This document shows, piece after piece, positions 51,796 to 61,020 of a stretch of DNA of 64,000 nt (the first letter of the stretch is position 1; every line of letters starts with the position of its first letter). Source of the stretch: Oribacterium sp. (lineage in GTDB: Bacteria > Bacillota_A > Clostridia > Lachnospirales > Lachnospiraceae); NCBI GenBank assembly GCA_004554245.1, contig SFND01000009.1:1-64000 (forward strand), given 5' to 3'. Both the position numbers and the translations under genes were made by a program. The notes below the pieces were generated by a model that searched no databases, was not told the DNA's origin, and worked only from the letters and a program-made list of their open reading frames with translations.

Positions 51796-53193
51796 TTATG
51801 AGCAGAGCTCGATGATGGCTTCTGCATAGACCTTGGTCGCCAGCACGATGTTCTCGAGATCGAAAAACTCATCCGCACCATGCATGTGCGTGTCGATGCC
51901 AGGAAGAACCGCACCGAAGGCCACACCATTCTTGATGTCATGAACGTAGGTACCGCCGCCGATAGCCATCGCCTCACCCTTGAGACCAGTCACCTGCTCA
52001 TAGGCACGAAGCAGCTTCTGAACGAATTCACTGTCTGCAGCCACTCTGTGTGGCGGAATCATACCCGGGGTCTCGAAGTCGAAGCCATGGGCATGCGCCG
52101 TCTTCTCCGCTGCATCCTGACAGTTTTCCTTCGTCGCCATCACCGGTGTACGGCTGTCGAACTTCACCTCGACATAGCACGGATCCACATGATAGAGGTC
52201 CGGTGTACAGGTCAGTGCATGGGACTCCGCATCCTCCATCTTGATACCGAGGTGCGCACCGTCGGTCTCCGCCCACGGGAAGATCTCCAGCATAGCCTTA
52301 ATCGCATCGATCTGTGCACAGGCAGCGAGCGGAAGCTTCGTCGCCAGGATCATCGCAGCGAGACCTGCGTTCTTACCACCCTCTGGGGTAGACGCATGTG
52401 CAGATACACCGACGATGGTGATTTCATCCACACCGGTCTGTGTGCACTCTACACCGCAGAGCTCGCTGACCTCGTTCATCGGTGCCTCTGCGAGGTTCAT
52501 ATCGAGACCCTCGAAACGAAGGGTCGCCTTCTGAGGAACGGCATTCAGTGCAAGACCTGCCTCGAGTGAAACGAGACGTGGGAGTGCGGTCGACTCCTCT
52601 ACCGTCTTCGAAATCGTGCCACGGAACTGGCCCTTCTCGATGTTGATGAGCGGGAACTCAGCATCCGGAGAGAAGGTCATCTCAGCCTCCGGCTCGGTCG
52701 CATAGTACTTCGCGATATCGGTACCGGAGCCGGTCTCCTCGTCCGCGCCCATGATGAGACGAACGCCCTTCTTCAGCTCGACACCGGTCTCCTTCAGTGC
52801 ACGCATCGCATACAGCGCACAGAGAAGCGGTCCCTTATCATCGGAGGTGCCACGGCCATAGATACGGCCATCCTTCACGATCGGCTTGAACGGCTCCGTC
52901 ACCGTCCAGCCCTCGCCTGCCGGTACGACATCGGTATGTGCCAGCATATCGAGGCATCTCGGAAGAGAAGGATCGAAATCGGCGGTACCTACATAGCCGT
53001 CGTAGCTCTGCACAGGGAAGCCGTACTTCGCTGCCAGATCGATACCGAAATTCAGCGCATCGAAGGAACCATCACCATACGGCTTTCCTTCCGCATATGC
53101 GCCCTTTACAGAATTGATCGAGCAGAAATCGATCAGATCCTTTGTATACTCGTCGATGTGCTCTTCGATCCACTTATTTACTTTCTCATTCAT
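51796..53193 (-). CDS. pepV: M20 family dipeptidase, PepV-like
   Basis: About 465 residues. A zinc-dependent dipeptidase acting in the cytosol on dipeptides taken up by the cell. Metal-site motifs are MLAHTDVVPAGEGW, GRGTSDDKGP and MGADEETGSGTDIAKYY, with the late IDTHMHGADEFF. The lid domain lies between about 180 and 370. The start at 53193 follows AAAGGA; a TTG six codons upstream is weaker. Single-gene unit. Confidence 0.92.
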   Translation of the reverse strand: MNEKVNKWIEEHIDEYTKDLIDFCSINSVKGAYAEGKPYGDGSFDALNFGIDLAAKYGFPVQSYDGYVGTADFDPSLPRCLDMLAHTDVVPAGEGWTVTEPFKPIVKDGRIYGRGTSDDKGPLLCALYAMRALKETGVELKKGVRLIMGADEETGSGTDIAKYYATEPEAEMTFSPDAEFPLINIEKGQFRGTISKTVEESTALPRLVSLEAGLALNAVPQKATLRFEGLDMNLAEAPMNEVSELCGVECTQTGVDEITIVGVSAHASTPEGGKNAGLAAMILATKLPLAACAQIDAIKAMLEIFPWAETDGAHLGIKMEDAESHALTCTPDLYHVDPCYVEVKFDSRTPVMATKENCQDAAEKTAHAHGFDFETPGMIPPHRVAADSEFVQKLLRAYEQVTGLKGEAMAIGGGTYVHDIKNGVAFGAVLPGIDTHMHGADEFFDLENIVLATKVYAEAIIELCS

Positions 53194-53299
53194 AACAATC
53201 TGTCCTTTCAACTATGATAGCTCCTGTCAGATGACAGTTTTTTCATCGAAAACCCGCGTGCACAGCCGCCGGCTTTCGTTTTTAATAGTAGAAGCCGCC

Positions 53300-54892
53300 T
53301 TAGTTCCGGCTGAATTCCGTCAGCTTCAGTTCCTTATTACGCTCGAGTACCATACCAACGGACCACTCGTGTGCAAACAGCAGCAGCGGACGATCCTTCA
53401 GATCCTTTACGATCTTCATGTCGGAGGTTCCCTGGATATGATCGATATCGACCTCGGTGTAGTTCTCCACCCAGCGGATATAACCATATGGCAGCTGATC
53501 GAGCTTGATCTCAACATTGTACTCGTTCTTCAGACGGAAGCTCAGTACCTCGAACTGGAGAACGCCGACCACGCCGACGATGATCTCTTCCATACCGGTG
53601 TTGTACTCCTGGAAGATCTGGATCGCACCCTCCTGTGCGATCTGCGAGATACCCTTCACGAACTGCTTCCGCTTCATGGTATCCACCTGACGCACACGTG
53701 CGAAGTGCTCCGGTGCGAAGGTCGGGATGCCTTCATACGAAAACTTCTTATCGGAAAGCTCCAGTGTATCACCGATGGAAAAGATGCCCGGGTCGAAGAT
53801 ACCGATGATATCGCCCGCATACGCCTTCTCCACGATCTTACGCTCATCCGCCATCATCTGGGTCGGCTGGCTCAGCTTCACCTTACGACCGGTCTGCACA
53901 TGGTTGACTTCCATGCCGGCATCAAACTCACCGGAGCAGATACGCATGAATGCCACACGATCACGGTGCTTCGGATCCATATTGGCCTGGATCTTGAACA
54001 CGAAGGCAGAAAATGCCTCGTCCACCGGACTGATGATGCCCTGGTCACTGCTTCTCGGAAGTGGCGGCAGCGTCATCTTCAGGAAGTGCTCCAGGAAGGT
54101 CCGAACGCCGAAGTTGGTAAGCGCCGATCCGAAGAAGACCGGTGTCAGGTCGCCGCGATCGACACGCTCCTGGTCATACTCGTCAGAGGCACCATCGAGA
54201 AGCTCCAGGTCCTCCTGCAGCTTATCATAATACTCGAAGCCGACCATGTCCTTGAGGCCAGGATCATTCACCGAAACATCCTGCTCGGCCACGGCCTTCG
54301 TACCGCCGGCGTTTGCCGTAAAGAGCTCCACCATCTCGGTCTCACGGTCATAGACGCCCTTAAAGTTACGCCCACAGCCGATCGGCCAGTTGATCGGGCA
54401 GGTATGAATACCGAGGACGTTCTCGATCTCATCAAGCAGCTCGTATGGATCCCGGGCCTCACGGTCAAACTTGTTGACGAAGGTAAAAATTGGGATATGG
54501 CGCATCACACAAACCTTGAACAGCTTGATGGTCTGCGGCTCGACACCCTTCGCACCATCGATCACCATGACCGCACTGTCGGCTGCCATGAGTGTCCGGT
54601 AGGTATCCTCCGAGAAGTCCTGGTGTCCCGGTGTATCCAGGATGTTAATGCACTTTCCTTCATAATTAAACTGAAGCACAGAGGAGGTAACCGAAATACC
54701 TCTCTGCTTCTCGATCTCCATCCAGTCGGAAACCGCATGCTTGGTTGCCTTACGCCCCTTGACGGTACCTGCGAGATTGATCGCGCCTCCATACAGAAGG
54801 AACTTCTCCGTCAGTGTCGTCTTGCCGGCATCCGGGTGAGAAATAATCGCAAACGTACGTCTCTTCTCGATTTCTTCTTTTAAACTTGCCAT
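53300..54892 (-). CDS. prfC: Peptide chain release factor 3
   Basis: The 530-residue GTPase removes RF1/RF2 from the ribosome after termination. G motifs: SHPDAGKTTLTEK (G1), the GISVTSS switch, LDTPGHQDFSEDT (G3), NKFDREARDP (G4). Domains II and III follow, with LPYGYIRWVENY near the end. Single-gene unit with a promoter at 54905-54932; the start has GAGGA. Confidence 0.96.
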   Translation of the reverse strand: MASLKEEIEKRRTFAIISHPDAGKTTLTEKFLLYGGAINLAGTVKGRKATKHAVSDWMEIEKQRGISVTSSVLQFNYEGKCINILDTPGHQDFSEDTYRTLMAADSAVMVIDGAKGVEPQTIKLFKVCVMRHIPIFTFVNKFDREARDPYELLDEIENVLGIHTCPINWPIGCGRNFKGVYDRETEMVELFTANAGGTKAVAEQDVSVNDPGLKDMVGFEYYDKLQEDLELLDGASDEYDQERVDRGDLTPVFFGSALTNFGVRTFLEHFLKMTLPPLPRSSDQGIISPVDEAFSAFVFKIQANMDPKHRDRVAFMRICSGEFDAGMEVNHVQTGRKVKLSQPTQMMADERKIVEKAYAGDIIGIFDPGIFSIGDTLELSDKKFSYEGIPTFAPEHFARVRQVDTMKRKQFVKGISQIAQEGAIQIFQEYNTGMEEIIVGVVGVLQFEVLSFRLKNEYNVEIKLDQLPYGYIRWVENYTEVDIDHIQGTSDMKIVKDLKDRPLLLFAHEWSVGMVLERNKELKLTEFSRN

Positions 54893-54904
54893 TCTATCCT
54901 CAAT

Positions 54905-54932
54905 AATCTAAAAACACACACAAAATCGTCAA
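54905..54932 (-). promoter_or_regulatory. prfC promoter
   Basis: TTGACG (54932-54927) and TAGATT (54910-54905) are 16 bases apart on the minus strand, only 12 bases upstream of prfC, so the leader is very short. Confidence 0.5.
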
Positions 54933-54943
54933 TCATCATAACA

Positions 54944-54974
54944 CAAAAAAGGCTATGCCGTAAAGACATAGCCT
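54944..54974 (-). terminator. ftsZ terminator
   Basis: AGGCTATG (54950-54957) and CATAGCCT (54967-54974) form a perfect stem followed by six T on the minus strand. Confidence 0.9.
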
Positions 54975-55002
54975 CTCATTTCTATCTTCAGGGTTGAAGT
55001 GA

Positions 55003-56247
55003 TTACTTTCTGTTTCTCAGGAAGTCCGGAATATTGATGGACATTTCCTTATTCTGCTGCGGACGGAAGGTCGGCTGCTGCGGCTGTACCGGTGCTGCGC
55101 CCTGTGCAAGCGTCTGCTCCTGTGGTGCTACCGTCACCGGAGTCGTCGGACGAAGCTGCGGCTGGAAGCTGGTGTTTCCGTTCAGGAAGCTCGGCATGGT
55201 CGGTCTGACCGTGGTCTCTGCTGCCTGCGCTGCTGGTGCGGCTGCCTTCGGCTGCGCCGGCTTCTTCAGCGTATCAAATGCAGAGCTGGTCGCCGCGGAA
55301 TCCTCGATACCGGTTGCGATGACGGTGATCTTACACTCATCCTGGGCATTCTCGTCATACATCGCACCGAAGATGATGTTTGCATTATCACCTGCCAGCT
55401 CCTCGACATAGGAAGCGGCTTCGTTTGCCTCTACGAGGGAGATGTCTCCGGAGATGTTGATAATCACATCTGTAGCGCCCTCGATGGTGGTCTCGAGAAG
55501 CGGGCTGGAGATCGCCATCTTCACCGCCTCGGTCGCCTTCTCGTCACCCTTGGCTGCGCCGATACCGACATGCGCCACACCCTTATCCTTCATAACAGAA
55601 GAAACATCTGCGAAGTCGAGATTGATGAGGCCTGGAACATTGATCAGATCCGTGATGCCCTGTACAGCCTGCTGGAGAACCTCGTCGGCCTTCTTCAATG
55701 CATCCGGCATCGTGGTTCTGCGATCTACGATCTCAAGCAGACGGTCATTCGGGATGACGATCAGGGTGTCTACGGACTCCTTCAGCTTCTTGATGCCATC
55801 GATTGCGTTCGTCATACGCTGACGAGCCTCGAAACGGAACGGCTTCGTCACGACGCCGACGGTAAGGATACCCATATCCTTCGCAATCTTCGCGATGACC
55901 GGTGCTGCACCGGTTCCGGTTCCGCCGCCCATACCACAGGTAACGAATACCATATCGGCACCCTGCAGTGCAGCGGTGATATCCTCAGAGCTCTCCTCTG
56001 CAGCCTTCGCACCTACCTCTGGTCTGCCGCCGCAGCCGAGTCCCTTCGTCAGCTTCTCGCCGATCTGCATCGTGGTCGGTGCCTGGCTGTACTGAAGCGC
56101 CTGCTTATCGGTATTGATGCCGATGAACTCGACGCCCACGATACCATCCGTCACCATGCGGTTTACCGCGTTGTTACCTGCGCCACCAACACCTACGACG
56201 ATAATCTTTGCAGCTGCCTCTGACTCAGGAAGCTTAATCTCAAGCAT
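55003..56247 (-). CDS. ftsZ: Cell division protein FtsZ
   Basis: The 414-residue tubulin homologue forms the division ring. GTP-binding motifs: VVGVGGAGNNAVNRM and the tubulin signature GMGGGTGTGAAPVIA, with the T7 loop NLDFADV. A Pro/Gln/Thr-rich linker from about 320 precedes the conserved C-terminal peptide INIPDFLRNRK that binds partners. It is the last gene of the dcw cluster and has its own promoter and terminator. Confidence 0.98.
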   Translation of the reverse strand: MLEIKLPESEAAAKIIVVGVGGAGNNAVNRMVTDGIVGVEFIGINTDKQALQYSQAPTTMQIGEKLTKGLGCGGRPEVGAKAAEESSEDITAALQGADMVFVTCGMGGGTGTGAAPVIAKIAKDMGILTVGVVTKPFRFEARQRMTNAIDGIKKLKESVDTLIVIPNDRLLEIVDRRTTMPDALKKADEVLQQAVQGITDLINVPGLINLDFADVSSVMKDKGVAHVGIGAAKGDEKATEAVKMAISSPLLETTIEGATDVIINISGDISLVEANEAASYVEELAGDNANIIFGAMYDENAQDECKITVIATGIEDSAATSSAFDTLKKPAQPKAAAPAAQAAETTVRPTMPSFLNGNTSFQPQLRPTTPVTVAPQEQTLAQGAAPVQPQQPTFRPQQNKEMSINIPDFLRNRK

Positions 56248-56338
56248 AATCTTCCTCCTTCAATCCCTCATATATATTCATTATATAAGATAACCTGTTT
56301 TACTGCGGCCACATACGCATATGACTGCACAATAAGAT

Positions 56339-56367
56339 AATATACAAACAAAGCTATCAGATTGCAA
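56339..56367 (-). promoter_or_regulatory. Probable ftsZ promoter
   Basis: TTGCAA (56367-56362) and TATATT (56344-56339) are 17 bases apart on the minus strand. An inverted repeat AAGCTAT/ATAGCTT (56351-56357 with 56367-56373) overlaps the -35 and may be the divIB terminator. Confidence 0.6.
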
Positions 56368-56492
56368 TAGCTTAGTCCATATAATATTACCACGCTTAGA
56401 AGTGGAGCTCTATCGAAATTTTCACATTATTTCTTACTTTTTTATAACTTCAGCCGTCGTTATGCGCAGAAAACGGTGCTGTTATGCGCAGA

Positions 56493-57251
56493 TCAGCCCG
56501 TCTTTTCCTTGAAAATATAGGACTCATGATCCGAGGTCTCCGAATAATCTGAAAGATTCAGCTCCCCCTTCCGTCCACTGAGATGGGGCAGGATATCATG
56601 CAGCGTCGAGATTTTCATCTCCATGTCCTTATTACTGCCGAGGCGGACGCTGATGTCGCCGATGCGGAGTGTGGCATTCAGAAGTGAATCGTACTGAATC
56701 TCCTCACAGTCGATATCGTAGGTACGAAGTGCGCCGGTCAGGTTCAGGATATTATTGAAGACATCCTTATTTTCTACCGGCAGCTCCCGGTAGAGAACGA
56801 TGGAGCCGAAGCTGAGACCGCTGATGCGCGGGATTCCCTCCAGCCGGTTGCCGGTGGACTCTACGATGATACCATCCTTATCGAAGTACATATGACTCGA
56901 CATATAATCCACATAGCCGACGACATTTTTCTCATAGACGGTGATGCTCACCGCGAAGGGACCGTCGAAGTCGATATCATAACGCTGCACAAACGGAAGT
57001 TCCTTGTGCGGCTTCGTCTTATCCTTCACGAAGCACCAGGCCGTATCCGTATCCCATGGATCCGAAAAAATCATCTGGACGATCTCATCACTGCTGTACT
57101 GTGTATTCCCCACCACCGTGAAACGCTGAATCCGTACACTGGCGAGCAGGATGGCGATCAGCAGGAGCAGGACGACGATGCTCCAGCGAAGCAGATGCCG
57201 CTTATTCTGGTCCCTCGGATCATCGTAGCCGTAAAAATCTCTATCTGTCAT
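56493..57251 (-). CDS. divIB: Cell division protein DivIB/FtsQ
   Basis: A 252-residue bitopic protein: a basic cytosolic start, one membrane span at about 22-42 (LLRWSIVVLLLLIAILLASV), and an outside POTRA domain (RIQRFTVVGNTQYSSDEI) followed by the beta domain. It bridges FtsL/FtsB and FtsI at the division site. It lies between ftsW and ftsZ but after a terminator, so it is separately promoted. Confidence 0.9.
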   Translation of the reverse strand: MTDRDFYGYDDPRDQNKRHLLRWSIVVLLLLIAILLASVRIQRFTVVGNTQYSSDEIVQMIFSDPWDTDTAWCFVKDKTKPHKELPFVQRYDIDFDGPFAVSITVYEKNVVGYVDYMSSHMYFDKDGIIVESTGNRLEGIPRISGLSFGSIVLYRELPVENKDVFNNILNLTGALRTYDIDCEEIQYDSLLNATLRIGDISVRLGSNKDMEMKISTLHDILPHLSGRKGELNLSDYSETSDHESYIFKEKTG

Positions 57252-57338
57252 TCTATACGTTCTTTCTGTTTACGTTCTGTTCCATTGCGATTTTTGCAAT
57301 GCACACTGTCTGTTCTTTTCGGTTCTTTACTCTACCAT

Positions 57339-57370
57339 AAAAAAAAGAGCTTTGCCATGGGCAAAGCTCT
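57339..57370 (-). terminator. Terminator after ftsW
   Basis: AGAGCTTTGCC (57346-57356) and GGCAAAGCTCT (57360-57370) form a perfect 11-bp stem with a 3-base loop, followed by seven T on the minus strand. Confidence 0.92.
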
Positions 57371-57376
57371 GAATAC

Positions 57377-58510
57377 TTACGTCGGATCTTCCAGTCGGAT
57401 CTGCCGTGAAACCGACAGCGCGAGACCGATCTCCGCCATCAGCAGCATCAGTGAAGTACCACCATAGCTGACAAACGGGAGCGTAACACCGGTATTCGGG
57501 ATGGTGTTCGTCGCGACACCTATGTTCAGGATGACCTGCAGCGAGATGTGGCACAGAATTCCGATCACCAGCATTGACCCATAGAGGTCACGGGCATTTC
57601 GTGCGATATCGAACAGCCGGTAGATGATGAACACATAAATGAGAATCAGTGAGATCGCGCCGAAGAGGCCGAGCTCCTCACAGATGATCGTAAAGATCAT
57701 ATCATTCTGTGCCTCCGGCATGAGAAATTTCTGTACGGACTCACCGAGGCCCTTACCGAAGATACCGCCGGAGCCGATCGCATACAGGCCCTGCAGGGTC
57801 TGGAAGGTTTCGTCTGAGTAGCTCGCCGGATCCTTCCATGCGAAGATACGTGTCAGCTGATAATCCTGCAGGATGTTCAGCGCGGACAAGAGCTTCGCCA
57901 TCGGATAGGCGAAAATGTACACGAGGACGCCCGCGACGCCACAGAGAACGAAGGGCCAGTACTTCTTCGATGCGATCCACATCATAAAAAAGGTGATGCC
58001 GAGGATGATCATGGCGGTCGACAGGTTCGTCGCCGCGACCACGATGCCCGGCGCGATGCCGACCAGCGCGACCTTCCACCAGGTTCTCCCGTTGTTGATC
58101 TGATATCCATAGTGGGTAATCAGATACGAGAGCAGTACGATCACCGCGATTTTCATGATCTCCGAGGGCTGGAAACGCACACCACCGAGCCGGATCCACC
58201 GCGCGGAGCCGTGGGAGGCGACACCGATGACCATGGTCGCTACGATCAGCAGCCAGGCCACGATATACAGGATCTTCGAAAAGATCGCGGTCAGGTGGTA
58301 ATCGATGACCGACACGATCAGCATCGCTACGAGGCCGCCGGCCGCGAACACCGCCTGATGCCGGAGAAAGTACATGGCATCATTCATCTGGCTCTGCGCC
58401 GAGTAGCCGGAAGCCGAGTACATCATGATCATACCGAAGCCGGTGATGAAGATGACGGCAAACAAAAGGCTGTAGTCATAAAAATATTTTCTTTTCTTCT
58501 TCGCTGCCAT
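57377..58510 (-). CDS. ftsW: FtsW-type SEDS peptidoglycan glycosyltransferase
   Basis: A 377-residue protein with ten membrane spans that polymerises lipid II during septum formation together with FtsI. Family signatures: MIMMYSASG, ASHGSARWIRLGGVRFQPSE, and the late NTGVTLPFVSYGGTS. RodA or SpoVE are close alternatives, but the dcw position favours FtsW. murG, which often follows ftsW in Firmicutes, is absent here. Confidence 0.93.
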   Translation of the reverse strand: MAAKKKRKYFYDYSLLFAVIFITGFGMIMMYSASGYSAQSQMNDAMYFLRHQAVFAAGGLVAMLIVSVIDYHLTAIFSKILYIVAWLLIVATMVIGVASHGSARWIRLGGVRFQPSEIMKIAVIVLLSYLITHYGYQINNGRTWWKVALVGIAPGIVVAATNLSTAMIILGITFFMMWIASKKYWPFVLCGVAGVLVYIFAYPMAKLLSALNILQDYQLTRIFAWKDPASYSDETFQTLQGLYAIGSGGIFGKGLGESVQKFLMPEAQNDMIFTIICEELGLFGAISLILIYVFIIYRLFDIARNARDLYGSMLVIGILCHISLQVILNIGVATNTIPNTGVTLPFVSYGGTSLMLLMAEIGLALSVSRQIRLEDPT

Positions 58511-58528
58511 CCTTCCTCCTGTCCATAT

Positions 58529-59884
58529 TTACAGATTCTTTACGCACTCCTTGAAGATGCGTCCACGCTCTTCATAGTTCGGGAACATGCCCCAGGATGC
58601 GCAGGCCGGGCTCAGAAGGACATAGTCGCCTTCATCCGCATATGCCGCACAGTCCTTCACGGCCTCATCCATATCCTCTGCGAACATGACATTCGTAAAG
58701 CCGTACTTCTTCGCACACTCTGCGATGATGTTCCGTGTCTGCCCGATCAGAACGAGGTACTTGACGCGGCCCTTAAAGAGCTTACACCAGTCATCGAAAG
58801 GGATCTCCTTGTCATAACCGCCGCCGATCAGAACGACCGGCCCCGGCATCGCCAGCAGTGCCTTGATGGCTGCATCCGGATTGGTGCCCTTCGAGTCATT
58901 ATAGTAACGAACGCCATTGCGCTCACGTACGAACTCGATGCGGTGCTCCACCGGCTTGAACTTCTTTACGGCCGAGATGATCTTCTGCATCGGCACGCCC
59001 ATCTCCATAGAGACAGCGATGGCGCACATGATATTCTCGTAGTTATGTGCACCGAGAAGGTTCGTATCCCGTACATCGAGCAGAGCCTCATCCTCGCCAT
59101 CATGCGCATGATGAATCTCGAAGTTCTTATAGTAGAAGCCATCCTTCAGCTCATGTGCAGAGCTGAACCAGATGACCTGTGGCTTCAGGGTCTTTCGCTT
59201 TCCGAACTTCCGAAGCTCCGGATCTTCATAATTCAGGACGATGAAATCCTCCTCGGTCTGGTTCAGCGCGATGCTCTCCTTCACCTTCACATAGTTCTTC
59301 ATCGTTTTATGACGGTCGAGATGGTCCGGGGTGATGTTGGTGATGCAGGATACATGCGGATGGAAATCCATGATGGTCTCGAGCTGGAAGGAGCTCACCT
59401 CGAGGATCGTCGCAGAGGCATCCGTCGTTTCCAGTGCTTCGGCCGTAAACGGATTACCGATGTTTCCACATATATGCGTATCGTCGTAGGTCGTTTTAAA
59501 GATTTCACCGATCAGGGAAACCGTCGTGGTCTTGCCGTTCGTTCCAGTCACGGCTGCAAGTTTCCCCTTGCTGGACTGATATGCGAGCTCGATTTCACCC
59601 CAGATCGGGATCTTCGCCCCATCGATCAGCTTCACAAACGGCTTATCGAGCGGGATACCCGGGCTGATAACTGCGAGATCTACGGATACGAGATCCGTCG
59701 GCTTCAGTTCTCCGACCACCAGTGAAATCCGATCTCTCTTTCTGAAATTTTTCATCACCTTCACGGTGTCCAGCTTTTCATTGGAATCGAACAGAACGAC
59801 CTGTCCTCCCAGCTGTAAAATCTGCTTTGCGGCGCAGATACCGCTTTTTCCCGTGCCGAGCACGAGCACCTTCTGACTATCCAT
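58529..59884 (-). CDS. murD: UDP-N-acetylmuramoylalanine--D-glutamate ligase
   Basis: A 451-residue Mur ligase that adds D-Glu to UDP-MurNAc-L-Ala in the cytosol. The N-terminal Rossmann part has VLVLGTGKSG; the ATP site reads AVTGTNGKTTTVSL near residue 115; ITPDHLDRHKTM and NDSKGTNPDA mark the central and C-terminal domains. It lies between mraY and ftsW in the main dcw operon. Confidence 0.96.
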   Translation of the reverse strand: MDSQKVLVLGTGKSGICAAKQILQLGGQVVLFDSNEKLDTVKVMKNFRKRDRISLVVGELKPTDLVSVDLAVISPGIPLDKPFVKLIDGAKIPIWGEIELAYQSSKGKLAAVTGTNGKTTTVSLIGEIFKTTYDDTHICGNIGNPFTAEALETTDASATILEVSSFQLETIMDFHPHVSCITNITPDHLDRHKTMKNYVKVKESIALNQTEEDFIVLNYEDPELRKFGKRKTLKPQVIWFSSAHELKDGFYYKNFEIHHAHDGEDEALLDVRDTNLLGAHNYENIMCAIAVSMEMGVPMQKIISAVKKFKPVEHRIEFVRERNGVRYYNDSKGTNPDAAIKALLAMPGPVVLIGGGYDKEIPFDDWCKLFKGRVKYLVLIGQTRNIIAECAKKYGFTNVMFAEDMDEAVKDCAAYADEGDYVLLSPACASWGMFPNYEERGRIFKECVKNL

Positions 59885-59915
59885 CTAATCCACCCCTATT
59901 ATGTTCTACTGTCTC

Positions 59916-60878
59916 TTACATCCCCAGGCTCGCCACCAGACATAAGAGCACTGTCAGCACTGTGAAGACTGTCACCACCTTCGTCTCCGACCATCCTCCG
60001 AGCTCAAAGTGATGGTGAATCGGTGCCATGCGAAAGATCCGCTTTCCATGTGTTTTCTTAAAGTAGGTCACCTGGATGATGACCGACAGTACTTCCACAA
60101 GATAAATCAGTGCAAAGATCGGTATAAAGAGCGGGATTCCCATCTCGAAGGCCGCTGCCGCGACGAAGCCGCCGAGTGCCAGTGATCCGGTATCCCCCAT
60201 AAATACCTTTGCAGGGTAGCAGTTAAACATCAGAAAGCCCATCAGTGCCCCGAACACCGCACCGGAAATCGGTGCAAGCTGTGCATCTGCCTTTCCGAAA
60301 TACAGGCTGACGAAGCCGAGGAACAGTGCGATCACAGCCGTGACAGAGCTCGCGAGTCCATCGAGACCATCGGTGAAGTTCGCACCATTGTCCGTACCGA
60401 GCACGATGAAGAGCAGTGCCGGCACATAGAACCATCCGAGATCGAGATAGATCTCCGTAAACGGGACCTGCATACGATGATCATAGGCAGGCGAGAGATA
60501 AAGATACAGTGCGAAAATCACACAGAACACTAGCTGGCAGAGAAACTTCTGCTTCGGATTGAAGCCCTCGGACTGATGCTTCACGACCTTCAGAAAGTCA
60601 TCGATGAAGCCGACGATACCGAATCCGACCGTGAGAAGCATCACCGGAAGGATCTTCGGATAGCGGCGGACATAAACGAGGCTGACGATCACGATGGCCA
60701 GTACGAACACGAGGCCACCCATCGTCGGTGTGCCCTGTTTCTTAAGATGTGCCTTCGGTCCATCGTCCCGGACCTCCTGCCCGAATTTCAGCTTGTGAAG
60801 CTCCGGAATGGCGAAAGGCATCGCAAGGGCTACCAGCGCAAAGCCCATAAGAATAGAAACAACAAAATCAAGATACAT
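59916..60878 (-). CDS. mraY: Phospho-N-acetylmuramoyl-pentapeptide-transferase
   Basis: A 320-residue membrane enzyme with about ten spans that makes lipid I from UDP-MurNAc-pentapeptide and undecaprenyl phosphate. Signatures: GPKAHLKKQGTPTMGGL, DDFLKVVKHQSEG, the active-site NFTDGLDGLA, and MAPIHHHFELGGWSE. It lies between ftsI and murD; no murF is interposed. Confidence 0.97.
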   Translation of the reverse strand: MYLDFVVSILMGFALVALAMPFAIPELHKLKFGQEVRDDGPKAHLKKQGTPTMGGLVFVLAIVIVSLVYVRRYPKILPVMLLTVGFGIVGFIDDFLKVVKHQSEGFNPKQKFLCQLVFCVIFALYLYLSPAYDHRMQVPFTEIYLDLGWFYVPALLFIVLGTDNGANFTDGLDGLASSVTAVIALFLGFVSLYFGKADAQLAPISGAVFGALMGFLMFNCYPAKVFMGDTGSLALGGFVAAAAFEMGIPLFIPIFALIYLVEVLSVIIQVTYFKKTHGKRIFRMAPIHHHFELGGWSETKVVTVFTVLTVLLCLVASLGM

Positions 60879-60933
60879 AATCTAACTCCATATATAAATC
60901 ATCCGCTGCCTGTGACCCGGATAAGCAGTGAAT

Positions 60934-60970
60934 CTTAAGAAAATCGTAATGGGGTCTGACCCCCTTACGG
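60934..60970. repeat. Dispersed palindromic repeat, copy B
   Basis: CTTAAGAAAATCGTAA leads into CGTAATGGGGTC-T-GACCCCCTTACG (60945-60969), a 12-bp-arm palindrome with one mismatch. It lies between ftsI and mraY, adjacent to copy C. Confidence 0.85.
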
Positions 60971-60974
60971 TGAG

Positions 60975-61020
60975 CTTAAGAATTTCGTAAAGGATTCTTA
61001 ATGGGGTCTGACCCCATTAA
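60975..61020. repeat. Dispersed palindromic repeat, copy C (contains the ftsI stop codon)
   Basis: CTTAAGAATTTCGTAA is followed by a perfect palindrome with 11-bp arms TTAATGGGGTC/GACCCCATTAA around a central T (60998-61020). The ftsI stop codon TAA (61019-61017, minus) is inside the right arm. Confidence 0.87.

Noticed and set aside
53224..53244. CTGTC/GACAG hairpin with a T run on the plus strand near pepV
   Set aside because: The stem is only five bases and no plus-strand gene ends there.
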